64,000 bases of DNA from Curvibacter cyanobacteriorum (GCF_028649475.1 NZ_JAQSIP010000011.1:1-64000); one strand, 5' to 3'. Positions 27,677-39,231 are shown, counted from the first letter of the stretch. Program-made: numbers and translations. The notes: generated from the sequence alone by a model not told the origin.

Positions 27677-28126
27677 TCAAACGGCTGGGGCGTCGGGCGC
27701 CAGGTGGCGCAGGATGCGCACCCCAGCGGTCGCCAGGCGCCGCTGCATGCACAGCACCGCCTGGTCTTTGCTCAGCAGCACACCGGGGTGTGCGACCGCG
27801 AGGTCAATGAACTTCTGGTCGTCCGGGTCCTTGCAGGTCCAGGGCGCCTTGGGCGCCACCGCCACGCCCTGCGTCCACTGGTCAAAGGCCGCCAGCACGG
27901 ACTCGGCCGTGCGCTCGTAAAACGCCAGTCGGCGCACGATCTGCGGGTAGCCCAACACGCGCTGCAGTTCGTCGCGCATCGGGGCGGTGGCCAGCCAGCG
28001 GTAGCGCTGGTCCTCCAGCCCTTGGCGCAGGGGCAGCGACGTGGGGTCGGCGAACACATAGGTGTCGAGCACCACGTTGGTGTCCACGATCACCGGTACG
28101 GCGAGCGTCGGGGCGGCGGCCTGCAC
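27677..28126 (-). CDS. PIN-domain protein of the putative toxin family TIGR00305 type
   Basis: A 149-residue PIN-fold nuclease-like protein. The acidic residues expected for Mg-dependent RNA cleavage are present: Asp15 (VDTN), Glu53, Asp100 with Asp102/Asp103 (KDPDDQKF), and Asp121 (LLSKD). The start chosen is a GTG six bases after GAGG; the longer frame upstream overlaps the methyltransferase gene. No antitoxin-like small gene is next to it. It follows the rRNA methyltransferase gene by 8 bases and is probably cotranscribed, which fits an RNA-processing role better than a classical toxin module. Confidence 0.8.
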   Translation of the reverse strand: MQAAAPTLAVPVIVDTNVVLDTYVFADPTSLPLRQGLEDQRYRWLATAPMRDELQRVLGYPQIVRRLAFYERTAESVLAAFDQWTQGVAVAPKAPWTCKDPDDQKFIDLAVAHPGVLLSKDQAVLCMQRRLATAGVRILRHLAPDAPAV

Positions 28127-28134
28127 TCGGGGCC

Positions 28135-29436
28135 TCAGACCGGGTCGGGGGTGGCGGGCGGCTGGCCCGCGCCAGCGGCCGGGGCCTTGTCGCGCACCCG
28201 GCCCTGCACCATGTCGAAACGGAACAGGCGGCATTCGATCGGACCGTTCCACATCGGTACGCGGCGCGACTCCTTGAGCCGCATCAGGCTGGGCAGCTTG
28301 AGGTCGGGGGTCAGCATCCAGGCCTGCCAGCCCGCGTAGTGCTTCTTCCAATGGCTGGCGAGTTGCGAGAAGAACTCACCGCCGTCTTCGGTTTGAGCGG
28401 TTTCGCGCCCTTGGCGCGGGCCGCGCTCCGGCAACGGGGTCCCACGGTCCTGGGCCCGGCGACCAGCCACCCCGGCGGCCTCGATGCGTTCGCCGTAAGG
28501 CGGGTTGAGCAGCATCACGCCGGCTGCGTCGCAGGGCGGCATGCGTTGCAACGCGTCCCCCCCGCGCAGCTGCACGGCATGGGCCACGCCAGCGCGCTCG
28601 GCGTTGCGCTGGGCAAAGTCGACCATCCGGAACGCCACATCGCTGCCAAAGATCGGCACGGTGGGCGCCCGCTCGGCCGCCTGGGCCTGCTGCAGCAGGA
28701 TGTCCCAGACGTGGCCCTGGAAAGGCAGCAGCTTCTCAAACGCGAAGCGGCGCTGTGCCCCGGCGGCCATGCTGCAGGCCATCTGGGCGGCTTCGATGGC
28801 GATGGTGCCGCTGCCGCAGCAGGGGTCGTACAGCGGCAGGGGCTGGTCGCCCAGCGGGTCCCAGCCACTGGCCGCGATCATGGCGGCGGCCAGGGTTTCC
28901 TTCAGCGGGGCATCGCCCTTGTCCTCGCGCCAGCCGCGCTTGAACAGCGGCTCGCCTGAGGTGTCGATGTACAGCGTGGCGGTATCGGTGGTCAAGTGCA
29001 CGTAAATGCGCACATCGGGCCACTGGGTGTTCACATCGGGGCGGACGCCAGTCTTGTGCCGAAAACGGTCGGCAATCGCATCCTTGACCTTCAAGGCGGC
29101 GAAGTTGAGGCTGGTCAGCGGGCTGTGTTGGGCCGTGATCTCGACTTTGAAGGTCTGTTTGGTGGTGAACCAGATCTCCCAGGCCACATCGCTGGCGGCC
29201 TCGTACAGGTCACGCTCGCTGCGGTAGGGGGTGTGCGACAGCTGCACCAGCACGCGCTGGGTCAGGCGGCTGTGCAGGTTGAGTTTCATGGCGTCCCGCC
29301 ACGACGCCCGTGCCAGCACCCCGCCCCGGCCCGTGAGCAGGTCCTGCCCGGTCAGGCCGGTGATGCGGTGCACCTCGTCGGCCAAAAAGCCTTCCACGCC
29401 GGCGGCGCAGGGCATAAACAATTGCAATTGATTCAC
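28135..29436 (-). CDS. THUMP-domain class I SAM-dependent RNA methyltransferase (RlmL N-terminal type)
   Basis: A 433-residue enzyme with an N-terminal THUMP RNA-binding domain and a C-terminal Rossmann methyltransferase. The SAM-binding DPCCGSGTIAIEAAQM and catalytic NPPYGERI motifs are visible. It corresponds to the N-terminal half of E. coli RlmL, which makes m2G2445 in 23S rRNA, and lacks the RlmK half. I chose a GTG start seven bases after GGGAG. The PIN gene follows. The C-terminal tail is Pro/Ala-rich. Confidence 0.85.
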   Translation of the reverse strand: MNQLQLFMPCAAGVEGFLADEVHRITGLTGQDLLTGRGGVLARASWRDAMKLNLHSRLTQRVLVQLSHTPYRSERDLYEAASDVAWEIWFTTKQTFKVEITAQHSPLTSLNFAALKVKDAIADRFRHKTGVRPDVNTQWPDVRIYVHLTTDTATLYIDTSGEPLFKRGWREDKGDAPLKETLAAAMIAASGWDPLGDQPLPLYDPCCGSGTIAIEAAQMACSMAAGAQRRFAFEKLLPFQGHVWDILLQQAQAAERAPTVPIFGSDVAFRMVDFAQRNAERAGVAHAVQLRGGDALQRMPPCDAAGVMLLNPPYGERIEAAGVAGRRAQDRGTPLPERGPRQGRETAQTEDGGEFFSQLASHWKKHYAGWQAWMLTPDLKLPSLMRLKESRRVPMWNGPIECRLFRFDMVQGRVRDKAPAAGAGQPPATPDPV

Positions 29437-29499
29437 GGTAATCACTCCCGCACGGGCCACAGACCGGGGCGCAGGCCCCAGCCCGCGGAACGGGCAAGT

Positions 29500-31083
<1,584 letters not shown>

Positions 31084-31085
31084 GC

Positions 31086-31859
31086 TCACATTCGGAAATG
31101 CTCACCGAGGTAGACGCGCCGAACGTCGGCGTTCTCCACGATCTCGGACGGGGTGCCCTTGGCCAGCACATGGCCATCGCTGATGATGAATGCGTGGTCG
31201 CAAATGCCCAGCGTCTCGCGCACGTTGTGGTCAGTGATCAGCACACCGATGCCGCGCGACTTCAGGAAGCCCACGATGCGCTGGATCTCGATCACCGCGA
31301 TCGGGTCAATGCCCGCAAAGGGCTCGTCCAGCAAGATGAAGCGCGGCTGGGTCGCCAGCGCCCGCGCAATCTCGACCCGGCGACGTTCGCCCCCTGACAG
31401 CGCCAAAGCCGGCGAGTCGCGCAGGTGGTCGACCCGCAAATCCTGCAGCAAGGCCTCCAGGCGCTCGGCAATCGCCGATTTGCTCAGGGGGGCGCCGTCT
31501 TCGTCGTGTTGCAGTTCCAGCACGGCCTGCACGTTCTCGGCCACCGTGAGCTTGCGAAAAATGGAGGCTTCCTGAGGCAGGTAGCTGAGCCCCAGGCGGG
31601 AGCGGCGGTGGATGGGCATGTGCCCCACCTGCTGCCCGTCCATGAGGATCTCGCCGGCGTCCGAGCGCACCAGCCCCACGATCATGTAGAACGAGGTGGT
31701 CTTGCCGGCCCCGTTGGGCCCCAGCAAACCCACCACCTCACCCTTGTCCACCGACAGGGACACGTCTTTCACGACCTTGCGGCTGCCATAGGCTTTGCGC
31801 AGGTGGCGCGCCTCCAGGCGGCTGGGCACGTCGGCCGCGTTCACAACTGGGGTGCTCAA
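31086..31859 (-). CDS. lptB: Lipopolysaccharide export ABC transporter ATP-binding protein LptB
   Basis: A 257-residue cytoplasmic ATPase that powers extraction of LPS by LptFG. Walker [10 protein letters not shown], signature LSGGERRR, Walker [13 protein letters not shown] and the switch histidine in TDHNVRET are all present. The start overlaps the lptA stop by four bases, which couples their translation. rpoN follows two bases later. Confidence 0.97.
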   Translation of the reverse strand: MSTPVVNAADVPSRLEARHLRKAYGSRKVVKDVSLSVDKGEVVGLLGPNGAGKTTSFYMIVGLVRSDAGEILMDGQQVGHMPIHRRSRLGLSYLPQEASIFRKLTVAENVQAVLELQHDEDGAPLSKSAIAERLEALLQDLRVDHLRDSPALALSGGERRRVEIARALATQPRFILLDEPFAGIDPIAVIEIQRIVGFLKSRGIGVLITDHNVRETLGICDHAFIISDGHVLAKGTPSEIVENADVRRVYLGEHFRM

Positions 31860-32491
31860 GGCTTGGCCCCCTCCATGCCGGTGGAGGGGCGCAGCGCCGG
31901 GGCGGGACCGCCGGCCTCCGGCGCCGTGCCCTCGGCCGCGGCACCGCGCGGCGACAGCATCGCCCGCACCCGGTTGCCTGGTGCGGCGGGGCTGGGCACC
32001 ACATGGCGGGCCTGCTTGGTACCGTCGACCGTGAAGACGTCGGTCACGTTGTCGTAGACGATCACGTCACCGGTCACCTGGTCGTTCAGGGTGTTGCCTC
32101 GGTAGCGGCGCAGCTCGCCGCGTTTGATGAACTTCACGTTGTCGGCGCGACCGTCGTATTCAATGACCTCGCCTTCGCCTTCGATGTATTCCTCACCACC
32201 GTCGCGCTTTTGCCGATAAAAGGCCCGCTGGCCGGGCTCGGCGATCACCACACCGTATTGGTAGCCCTCGGCGTCCTGACGCACATCCAGCCGCGCGCCG
32301 CGGATCACGATGGTGCCCTTGGTCATGATGACCCGGCCCGTGAACACGCTGACCTGCTTCAGATCGTCGTGACGCAGGTTGTCCGACTCGATGTTCATGG
32401 GCTTGCCGCGGTCGGCCCGCTCAGCCCACACCCCGGGCGAGGTCAAGCAGGCCAGGATCAGCAGCAGTGAAGGGAGGATGGCTGGTTTCAT
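31856..32491 (-). CDS. lptA: Lipopolysaccharide transport periplasmic protein LptA
   Basis: A 211-residue periplasmic protein with a signal peptide (residues 1-23, ending VWA) and the beta-jellyroll OstA domain, starting near [11 protein letters not shown]. It carries LPS across the periplasm from LptC to LptD. The C-terminal 50 residues are a Pro/Ala/Gly-rich extension. lptC and kdsC, usual neighbours, are absent upstream; instead a strong terminator ends the dsbA transcript. A TACAAT -10 at 32513-32518 (minus strand) suggests the operon has its own promoter and a short leader of about 15 bases. Confidence 0.95.
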   Translation of the reverse strand: MKPAILPSLLLILACLTSPGVWAERADRGKPMNIESDNLRHDDLKQVSVFTGRVIMTKGTIVIRGARLDVRQDAEGYQYGVVIAEPGQRAFYRQKRDGGEEYIEGEGEVIEYDGRADNVKFIKRGELRRYRGNTLNDQVTGDVIVYDNVTDVFTVDGTKQARHVVPSPAAPGNRVRAMLSPRGAAAEGTAPEAGGPAPALRPSTGMEGAKP

Positions 32492-32550
32492 AAGGCACGT
32501 TTCTTGCAAACGATTGTACCGGGCCGGGCCCCAGGAACGCCCCTGAGCCC

Positions 32551-32577
32551 AAGAAAAAGCCCGCACGAGGCGGGCTT
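32551..32577 (-). terminator. Rho-independent terminator of the argS-SPOR-dsbA operon
   Basis: On the minus strand AAGCCCGC, a CTCGT loop and GCGGGCTT are followed by TTTCTT. The stem is perfect over eight pairs, and the T run merges with its end. It lies 28 bases after the dsbA stop codon and separates that operon from lptA. Confidence 0.9.
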
Positions 32578-32604
32578 GACAGACGTCGGGCCAGGGACCA
32601 GGCC

Positions 32605-33258
32605 TCAGCGGCTCTTGCGGGCCTCGGCGATCAGCGCGTCGGTGATCTGCAGCGCGCGGGTCATGCTGCCCGCCATGGTGCCGTCGGTGATGTAGCGGCC
32701 GGCCACGCCCATCGCGGGGACGCCGTCGAGCTTGTAGGCGTCCACGATCTGCTTGGCGCGGGTGGCCTTGCCAGTGATCGAGAAAGACTTGAAGTACTCG
32801 ACGAACTTGGCCTTGTCCACGCCTTGCTTGACCACCCAGTCGATGATGGCTTCGTCGCCAATCACCCTCAGGCGCTCGGTGTGCAGCGCGTTGAACACCT
32901 TCATCTGCAGTTCATCGACCTTGCCCATCGCTTCGAGGGCGTAGTAGAGGCGCTGCTTGGGCTCGAAGTCGGCCAGGAACGGCACCGGCACGCGGCGGAA
33001 CGACACATCCTTGGGCAGCTTCTTGAGCCAGGCCTCGAGCTCGGGCTCGAAGTGGGCGCAGTGCGGGCAGTTGTACGAGAAGAACTCAATCACCTCAACC
33101 CGGTCGGCCGGGGCGTCCACCGGGGCCCGGCTGCTCAGGGCCACGTAGTCCTTGCCAGCCTTGAAAGCCGACTGGGCCTGGGCCGGCAGCGCGGTCAGCA
33201 GGCCACCGGCGGCAGCGGAACCGGCCGCCAGGGCCAGCGAAAAATCACGACGTTTCAT
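32605..33258 (-). CDS. dsbA: Thiol:disulfide interchange protein DsbA
   Basis: A 217-residue periplasmic oxidase that introduces disulfide bonds into secreted proteins. A signal peptide with a twin-arginine-like start (MKRRDFSLAL) ends at about residue 29. The mature thioredoxin fold has the active site Cys64-Pro-His-Cys67 and the cis-proline loop in GVPAMG. The start used is the second methionine of the frame, which begins the signal peptide. It is the last gene of argS-SPOR-dsbA and is followed by a clear terminator. Confidence 0.95.
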   Translation of the reverse strand: MKRRDFSLALAAGSAAAGGLLTALPAQAQSAFKAGKDYVALSSRAPVDAPADRVEVIEFFSYNCPHCAHFEPELEAWLKKLPKDVSFRRVPVPFLADFEPKQRLYYALEAMGKVDELQMKVFNALHTERLRVIGDEAIIDWVVKQGVDKAKFVEYFKSFSITGKATRAKQIVDAYKLDGVPAMGVAGRYITDGTMAGSMTRALQITDALIAEARKSR

Positions 33259-33336
33259 CAGAAAGCCTCTCAATAAGGGGGTCTGCACAGTCAGAAGGGG
33301 CAGACGCGAAAAAGTTCAGTGCGCCGTGGCACGGCG

Positions 33337-34071
33337 TCAGCGCTGCACCCGCACCAAGGTGGTGTCGAGGCCCGCCCCTTCCAGTTTTTCTTTGATGCGG
33401 TCGGCATCATCGCGCTTGCCAAAGGGCCCCACGCGCACCCGGAACACGGTGCGGCCGGCCTGTTCGCGCTCAGTCACCCGGGCCTCCCAGCCCATCATGG
33501 CGAGCTTGGCCTTCTGGCCTTCGGCGTCTTCGTTGGTGCGGTAAGCGCCCACTTGCACGTAGTAGTCGAAGGGGTCGACGCCCGAAGTGCCGGCGGCAGA
33601 CGTGGCCGAACCCGACGAACCCGACTTGGCGCGCGCCAGATCGCCCAGGGGGTCGGCCGACACCGGCTTGGTGTCCGACCCCTTGGTGACGGGCTTCACA
33701 TCGGGCTTGTCGCTGGCCTTGTCGGCGGTTTTGTCCGCAGCCTTGTCAGCGGCCTTGTCCGAAGACTTGTCGGTCTTGGCGGTCTTGTCGCTGGACTTGT
33801 CGGCCGACGCATCGCCCGCCGACGGGTCGCTGCCCACGCTGCCCGCCGCGCCGGGGCGAACCGGGTTCTTGCCGTACAGCGGCGAGTTGGGGTCCCAGTC
33901 CTTGTTTTTGCGGGCTTCGGCGGCGTCCTGATCGGCCGATCGGGTCTGGCCCTTGTTGAGAAACGGCACCGGCACCTTGGTGACGTACACCGCCACAGCC
34001 AAGGCCGCCCCCAAACCCAACACCACCCCGATCACCAGACCGAGGAAGGTCCCGCCGAATTGTCTTTTCAT
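33337..34071 (-). CDS. SPOR-domain protein (FtsN-like)
   Basis: A 244-residue inner-membrane protein with one N-terminal transmembrane helix (about 6-28), a long Lys/Asp/Ser/Ala-rich periplasmic linker (about 70-135, repeats of Asp-Lys-Ala/Ser), and a C-terminal SPOR domain (about 168-244). SPOR domains bind denuded septal peptidoglycan, so this is probably a division protein of the FtsN/DedD type. The linker is low complexity. It lies between argS and dsbA, the usual place for FtsN-like genes in betaproteobacteria, with gaps of 11 and 78 bases. Confidence 0.88.
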   Translation of the reverse strand: MKRQFGGTFLGLVIGVVLGLGAALAVAVYVTKVPVPFLNKGQTRSADQDAAEARKNKDWDPNSPLYGKNPVRPGAAGSVGSDPSAGDASADKSSDKTAKTDKSSDKAADKAADKTADKASDKPDVKPVTKGSDTKPVSADPLGDLARAKSGSSGSATSAAGTSGVDPFDYYVQVGAYRTNEDAEGQKAKLAMMGWEARVTEREQAGRTVFRVRVGPFGKRDDADRIKEKLEGAGLDTTLVRVQR

Positions 34072-34082
34072 GATGCGTCAGT

Positions 34083-35756
34083 TCACATTTTCTGCGGTGC
34101 CGAAACCCCCAGCACCGCCAAGCCATTGTGCAGCACCCGGGCGGTCGCCGCGACCAGGGCCAGCCGCGCCAGCTTGACGGACTCGTCGTCCACCAGGATG
34201 CGTTCGGCATCGTAGTAGCTGTGGTAGCTGGAGGCGAGCTCGCGCAGGTAGAAAGTCACATCATGGGGCGCAAAATCTGTGGCCGCCGCGGTCAGCATCT
34301 GCGGGTACTTGGCCAGCTGCAGCATCAGCGCCTGGGCCTGCGGGCCCACCAGGGGCGACAGGTCCACCGAGGCCAGCGACGCCACATCGCCGCCCCAGGC
34401 GTTCAGCACCGAGCAAATGCGGGCGTGCGCGTACTGCACGTAGTACACCGGGTTGTCGTTGTTCTGGGCCAGCGCCAGGTCGATGTCGAAGATGTACTCG
34501 GTGTCGGGCTTGCGCGACAGCAGGAAGAAGCGCACCGCGTCCTTGCTGGTCCACTCGATCAGGTCGCGCAGCGTGACATAGCTGCCGGCACGCTTGGAGA
34601 TCTTGACCTCCTCGCCGCCACGCATGACGCGCACCATGGTGTGCAGCACGTAGTCGGGGTAGCCCTGCGGGATGCCGACACCGGCGGCCTGCAAGCCAGC
34701 GCGCACGCGGGCGATGGTGCCGTGGTGGTCGGTGCCCTGGATGTTGACGACCTTGCCAAAGCCGCGCTCGAACTTGGTGATGTGGTAAGCCACATCCGGC
34801 ACAAAGTAGGTGTAGGTGCCGTCGGTCTTGCGCATCACGCGGTCTTTGTCGTCCCCGTAGTCGGTGGACCTGAGCCACAGCGCGCCGTCTTGTTCGTAGG
34901 TCTTGCCGGCCTCGATCAGCTTGTTCACGGCGGCCTCGACACGGCCGCTGGTGTAGAGACTGGACTCGAGGTAGTAGTTGTCGAACTTGACCTGGAAGGC
35001 CTGCAAATCAAGGTCTTGCTCGTGGCGCAGGTAGGCCACGGCGAACTGGCGGATGCCGTCGAGGTCATCCGCGTCTCCGCTGCCGGTGAACTCGCGGTCA
35101 TCGGCCTTGACCGTCTTGCCGGCCAGGAAGTCGGTGGCGATGTCGCCGATGTAGTCGCCGTTGTAGGCCGACTCGGGCCAGCCGGCATCGCCGGGCTTGA
35201 GGCCCTTGGCACGGCACTGGGTGCTGTTGGCCAGGGTCTGGATCTGCACGCCCGCGTCGTTGTAATAGAACTCGCGCCACACATCCCAGCCCTGGGTCTG
35301 GAACAGGTTGCAGATGGCGTCGCCCAAAGCGGCCTGACGGCCGTGGCCCACGTGCAGCGGGCCGGTGGGGTTGGCGGACACGAACTCGACCAGCACGCGT
35401 TCGTTGCGGGGCGCTTGCCAGCCGAACTTCTCGCCAGCCTGCAGCACCTCGCGCACCACCTCTTGTTTGGCGGCGGGCTTGAGGCGCACATTGATGAAGC
35501 CAGGGCCAGCGATCTCGATCGCCTCCACCCACTGGGCCCAGGCCGGCGTGGCCATCAGGTTGGCTTGCAGGGTGTCGGCCACCTGGCGCGGGTTGAGCTT
35601 GAGGGGCTTGGCCAGTTGCATGGCCGCGGTGCAGGCGAAATCGCCATGGGCCGCCACCTTGGGCGACTCGAACACCGCCTTGGCACCGGCACCGGGGGAG
35701 AGTTTTTCGAGCTCGGCGGCCAGCGCCGCGAGCAGATCGTGTTTGACAGAGAGCAT
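34083..35756 (-). CDS. argS: Arginyl-tRNA synthetase
   Basis: A 557-residue class I aminoacyl-tRNA synthetase. The HIGH-type motif is HVGH (residues 135-138, in [10 protein letters not shown]), and KISKRAG takes the KMSKS place. The N-terminal Add1 domain and the C-terminal anticodon-binding helix bundle ending near [10 protein letters not shown] are visible. It is the first gene of the leftward argS-SPOR-dsbA operon and is divergent from the PsiF gene across 253 bases. Confidence 0.97.
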   Translation of the reverse strand: MLSVKHDLLAALAAELEKLSPGAGAKAVFESPKVAAHGDFACTAAMQLAKPLKLNPRQVADTLQANLMATPAWAQWVEAIEIAGPGFINVRLKPAAKQEVVREVLQAGEKFGWQAPRNERVLVEFVSANPTGPLHVGHGRQAALGDAICNLFQTQGWDVWREFYYNDAGVQIQTLANSTQCRAKGLKPGDAGWPESAYNGDYIGDIATDFLAGKTVKADDREFTGSGDADDLDGIRQFAVAYLRHEQDLDLQAFQVKFDNYYLESSLYTSGRVEAAVNKLIEAGKTYEQDGALWLRSTDYGDDKDRVMRKTDGTYTYFVPDVAYHITKFERGFGKVVNIQGTDHHGTIARVRAGLQAAGVGIPQGYPDYVLHTMVRVMRGGEEVKISKRAGSYVTLRDLIEWTSKDAVRFFLLSRKPDTEYIFDIDLALAQNNDNPVYYVQYAHARICSVLNAWGGDVASLASVDLSPLVGPQAQALMLQLAKYPQMLTAAATDFAPHDVTFYLRELASSYHSYYDAERILVDDESVKLARLALVAATARVLHNGLAVLGVSAPQKM

Positions 35757-36009
35757 GGCGTGATTTTACGGGCCGCTTCCCGAACGGTGGCAGACCCCGG
35801 CCACATGGCCAACCCAAGCCCGTCATTCCGTCGTCGAATGCAACACAGCAGCGGCTCATCCGTCGTCAACTCGGGCGCGGGCCGCTGCGCCCCCGATGGC
35901 GCGCGCCCACGGCGCCTGCCCGGCGGCGAAGTCCCGGTCTCCACGTCGCCCGATGCGCCCATGTCCCCATGCCCCGCTGTCTCGCCACTCATCACTCAGG
36001 AGGTTCCCT

Positions 36010-36429
36010 ATGCACCACGCTGCCCATGCCTTTGTCGCTGCACGCCCCTCAGGGCGGTCACGCCCCGCCACGGCCTCCCGCCCCACCCAGGCCCTGGCCT
36101 GGCTCGGGGCCTTGGGCCTGATGCTGGTCCTGCACAGCAGCCCCTTGCTGGCCAAAGATGCGCCGACGGCCGCCGCCCCAGCCCCCAAGACCTCAGCCAC
36201 CGCCGCCGCCCCAGCCCCTGCCGGGGCCCCCACGGCGGCCCCGGCCAGCCGGCCCAGCCCGTCCGTGGCGCCCACCGCCTCGGCCCCCGCCACGCCCACC
36301 CCACCCGCGGCGGACAAGAAGCAGACCACGCGGATGAGCGAATGCAGCGCCCAGTTCAAGACCACCGGCAAGCCCGGCTCGGAGCGCAAAGCCTTCATGC
36401 AGGTGTGCCTGCGCAAGCCCAAGGCCTGA
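36010..36429 (+). CDS. PsiF-repeat exported protein
   Basis: A 139-residue protein. The N terminus has a signal-like hydrophobic segment (about 27-47, cleavage near LLAKDA), a long Ala/Pro/Thr-rich linker follows, and the C-terminal 30 residues match one PsiF repeat (MSECSAQFKTTGKPGSERK, then CLRKP). PsiF was named as phosphate-starvation inducible in E. coli, and its role is unknown. The ATG follows a perfect AGGAGG at six bases, so translation is probably strong. A second PsiF repeat, usual in the family, is absent. Confidence 0.8.
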   Translation: MHHAAHAFVAARPSGRSRPATASRPTQALAWLGALGLMLVLHSSPLLAKDAPTAAAPAPKTSATAAAPAPAGAPTAAPASRPSPSVAPTASAPATPTPPAADKKQTTRMSECSAQFKTTGKPGSERKAFMQVCLRKPKA

Positions 36430-36501
36430 GCGCCCAGGGGGACAGACCGGGCCGGGCTGGGCTTTGCCACGGCCATCGGCCGGCTGTCCGATAATCCAGG
36501 G

Positions 36502-37476
36502 ATGGCTGACCGCACCGACTCCCAACCCTCCATTTCCTGCGTCATGCCGGCGTACAACGAAGCCGGCAACCTGGGGCGCTTCGTGCCCCAGGTGCTGAAC
36601 GCCCTGAAGGCCTTGTCGCCCCAGGTGGAGGTGGTGATCATCAACGACGGCAGCCGCGACCAGACCGCCGACGCCGCCATTGAACTCACGCGCCAGCACC
36701 CGGAAGTGGTGCTGCTCGACCTGTCGCGCAACTTTGGCAAGGAAGCCGCCCTCACCGCCGGCATGGAAGCCGCACGCGGTGACGTGGTGGTGCTGATGGA
36801 CTCCGACGGCCAGCACCCCGTCGAGCTGATCAGCGACATGCTGGCCCGCTGGCGCCAGGGCATGGACGTGGTGTACGCGGTGCGCAAGACCCGCGACGAC
36901 CAGACCCGCCTGCACGCCAAGCTGGCCGGGGTGTTTTACTGGCTGGTGAACCACAACAACCGGGTCAAGATCCCGCCCAACGCCGGCGACTTCCGCCTGA
37001 TGGACCGGGCCGTGGTGTCCGCCATCAAGAGCCTGCCCGAGCGCAACCGTTTCATGAAGGGCCTGTACGCCTGGGTCGGCTTCAACAGCACGGCCCTCGA
37101 GTACGAGCCCCTGCCCCGCACCGATGGCCAGAGCAGCTTTGGCCTGCGCGGCGCGGCCTCGCTGGCCCTGACGGGCCTGGTGGCGTTCTCGTCGGTGCCG
37201 CTGCGGGCCCTGGCCCTGCTGGGGGGGCTGATCTCGCTGGCCTCGCTGAGCTATGGGCTGTGGGTGGTCGTGTCGTACTTCATCTACGGCATCGACGTGC
37301 CGGGCTACGCCACGCTGGCGGCTGGCATCATGCTGCTCAGCGGCATCCAGATCCTGTCCATCGGCGTGCTGGCCGAGTACATCGGTCGCATCTACGAAGA
37401 GGTCAAGCGCCGCCCGACCTACCTGCTCAAAGGCCGCCACGGCCAAGGACTGCCGCCCAGCGACCCTTTGGCCTGA
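36502..37476 (+). CDS. Family 2 glycosyltransferase, ArnC/GtrB-like (polyprenyl-phosphate sugar transferase)
   Basis: A 324-residue enzyme of the DPM1/ArnC group. The N-terminal GT-A domain has the start SCVMPAYNEAGNL, the nucleotide motif NDGSRD, and the metal-binding DSD (residues 100-102). Two C-terminal transmembrane helices (about 228-255 and 268-292) anchor it to the inner membrane. Such enzymes move a sugar from a nucleotide donor to undecaprenyl phosphate on the cytoplasmic side. Convergent with it are an ArnT-like transferase and a YdjC deacetylase, so I infer it starts an Ara4N-like or GalN/GlcN lipid A modification. The donor sugar is unknown. Confidence 0.85.
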   Translation: MADRTDSQPSISCVMPAYNEAGNLGRFVPQVLNALKALSPQVEVVIINDGSRDQTADAAIELTRQHPEVVLLDLSRNFGKEAALTAGMEAARGDVVVLMDSDGQHPVELISDMLARWRQGMDVVYAVRKTRDDQTRLHAKLAGVFYWLVNHNNRVKIPPNAGDFRLMDRAVVSAIKSLPERNRFMKGLYAWVGFNSTALEYEPLPRTDGQSSFGLRGAASLALTGLVAFSSVPLRALALLGGLISLASLSYGLWVVVSYFIYGIDVPGYATLAAGIMLLSGIQILSIGVLAEYIGRIYEEVKRRPTYLLKGRHGQGLPPSDPLA

Positions 37477-37616
37477 GCCCAGCCCTGCCGCGGACAGCGC
37501 CCACCGCCCACCGCGCGCCGACATCCCCCCGGGCCTGCCGGCCCGCTGGCAGACCAGGCCCCATGCCGGGCCCGTGCAGGCCCGGCCACCGCCAGGCCCC
37601 CAAGCGCTTCAGCGCG

Positions 37617-39200
37617 TCAGCGCTTGCAGTGCGCGGGCGCGGGCGACACGGGTTGGGTCGGCGCGCTGCGGTACAGGGTCCAGGCCAGACCGCGCGACAC
37701 CGACTCGAAATCACGGATGGCCACATTGTTGGGGGCGATCACCCACTGGCCGGGCTGCTGGGCGGCCCGCTCCAGCACCTCGGGGTCTTGCAGGCGCTCG
37801 CCCGCGCGCGCATCGAACGCGGCCCCCTCAAACAGCTCGCGACGCCAGTTGTCACGGGCCGACTGGCGCTCCCGGGCCCAGTCCTGCACCACCACCATGG
37901 GCTGCGGCAGGCGCACCAGAAACGGCAGGTCGTAAGGGAAATCGCCCACGGCCAGCACGGTGTCGCCAGGCCCGATCTGGCAGGCCAGCACGGCCGCCAC
38001 GTCGGCCGTGCCGTGGCGCTCGGTGTAGCGCGTGGCGGCCAGATTGACGGCCAGGGCCACCCCGACCGCCAGCACCAGCAGGCCCTTGAACAGGCGCTCG
38101 GCATGGCGCCAGCCCCCCAGGCCCTGCTCAAACCCCAGCGCGGCCAAAAAGGCCAAGGCGGGCATGACCGGCAGCGCATAACCGATCAGCTTGGAATGCG
38201 GCACCGAGAAGAAACCGATGATGGCCACGAGCCAGATCCAGGCCAGGGCCACCCACACCCGCTGCCCCGGCGACAGCGCCAGCCCGGCAGCCCCGGGGCG
38301 GCGGCGCAGCCTGGCCACCAGCGGCTGCAGGGCAAAGAAGGTCCAGGGGAACAGCAGCAGGAACAGGCCCGCCAGGTAGAACCACCAGGGTCGGCCATTG
38401 TTGAAGGTGTTGGCGGTGTAGCGGTTGAACTGCTGGTCCCCGAACAGGTAGGCCAGCAAACCCGGCGCCCGGCGCTCGGCCAGCACAAACCAGGGCACGG
38501 CGATCAGGCCAAACAGCAGCAGCCCGCGCAGCCAGGGCAGGTACAGCACCTTGCGCATCTGGCGGGTCCACAGCAGCCACACCAACAGCACCAGGCCCGG
38601 CAGCACGAGGCCGATCAGGCCCTTGCTGAGCACCCCCAGGCCACAGGCGACAAAGCCCAGCCGGGCCAAGCCGGGGCGGGGCACCCAGGGCCCCCGTCCG
38701 GCCCGTCCCCCATCGTCGGCGCCCACGAAGGCCGCCGCAAAAGCCCAGATCGCGATGCCGATCCAGCAGGCCACCAGCATGTCGTGGTTGATGTACTGCC
38801 CACCGATCAGGAAAGCCAGGCTGCTGCCCAGCATCAGCGCGGCGCGCCGGGCCAGGCCTTCGGCGCGCGCGCCGGTGTCCCAGGGCATGGCCCGCACCGA
38901 CAGGTACAGCGCCAGCAGCATCGCGCCCGCGTGCAGGGCCGGGCCCAGGCGGGCCACCCAGACATGGGCACCCAGCAGTGCCATGAGGCTGGCGTTGACC
39001 CAGTGCAGCAGCGGCGGCTTGTGGAAGAAAGGGATGCCATTGAGGCGCGGCACCAGCCAGTCGCCGCTTTGCAGCATCCAGCGACCGATCTCGCCATAAC
39101 GGCCCTCATCAGGGACCGCCATCGGGCGCAGGGCCGACAGCAGCAACAACAAGGCCCACAGCAGGGCCAGGGTGGCCCAGGATTTTTGTCTTTCAGTCAC
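37617..39200 (-). CDS. ArnT-like family 39 glycosyltransferase (lipid A sugar transferase type)
   Basis: A 527-residue multi-spanning inner-membrane protein with about twelve hydrophobic segments. It belongs to the ArnT/PMT superfamily: the catalytic aspartate motif DEGRY (residues 31-35) follows TM1, and YINHDML and WWFYL stretches are typical. These enzymes transfer a sugar from undecaprenyl phosphate to lipid A on the periplasmic face. It lacks similarity hints to protein O-mannosyltransferases. It sits downstream of the YdjC deacetylase (31 bases) and ends convergently with the ArnC-like gene, so the three would form one pathway. Confidence 0.85.
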   Translation of the reverse strand: MTERQKSWATLALLWALLLLLSALRPMAVPDEGRYGEIGRWMLQSGDWLVPRLNGIPFFHKPPLLHWVNASLMALLGAHVWVARLGPALHAGAMLLALYLSVRAMPWDTGARAEGLARRAALMLGSSLAFLIGGQYINHDMLVACWIGIAIWAFAAAFVGADDGGRAGRGPWVPRPGLARLGFVACGLGVLSKGLIGLVLPGLVLLVWLLWTRQMRKVLYLPWLRGLLLFGLIAVPWFVLAERRAPGLLAYLFGDQQFNRYTANTFNNGRPWWFYLAGLFLLLFPWTFFALQPLVARLRRRPGAAGLALSPGQRVWVALAWIWLVAIIGFFSVPHSKLIGYALPVMPALAFLAALGFEQGLGGWRHAERLFKGLLVLAVGVALAVNLAATRYTERHGTADVAAVLACQIGPGDTVLAVGDFPYDLPFLVRLPQPMVVVQDWARERQSARDNWRRELFEGAAFDARAGERLQDPEVLERAAQQPGQWVIAPNNVAIRDFESVSRGLAWTLYRSAPTQPVSPAPAHCKR

Positions 39201-39231
39201 AGCGTCGACCTAGTGCAAATTGGCAAGGGGT

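Noticed and set aside
27677-28126. Classical toxin-antitoxin module
   Set aside because: No antitoxin-like frame precedes or follows the PIN gene. It is tied to a methyltransferase gene instead.
31856-33258. dsbA-lptA-lptB-rpoN as a single operon
   Set aside because: A clear rho-independent terminator follows dsbA, and a -10-like box precedes lptA.
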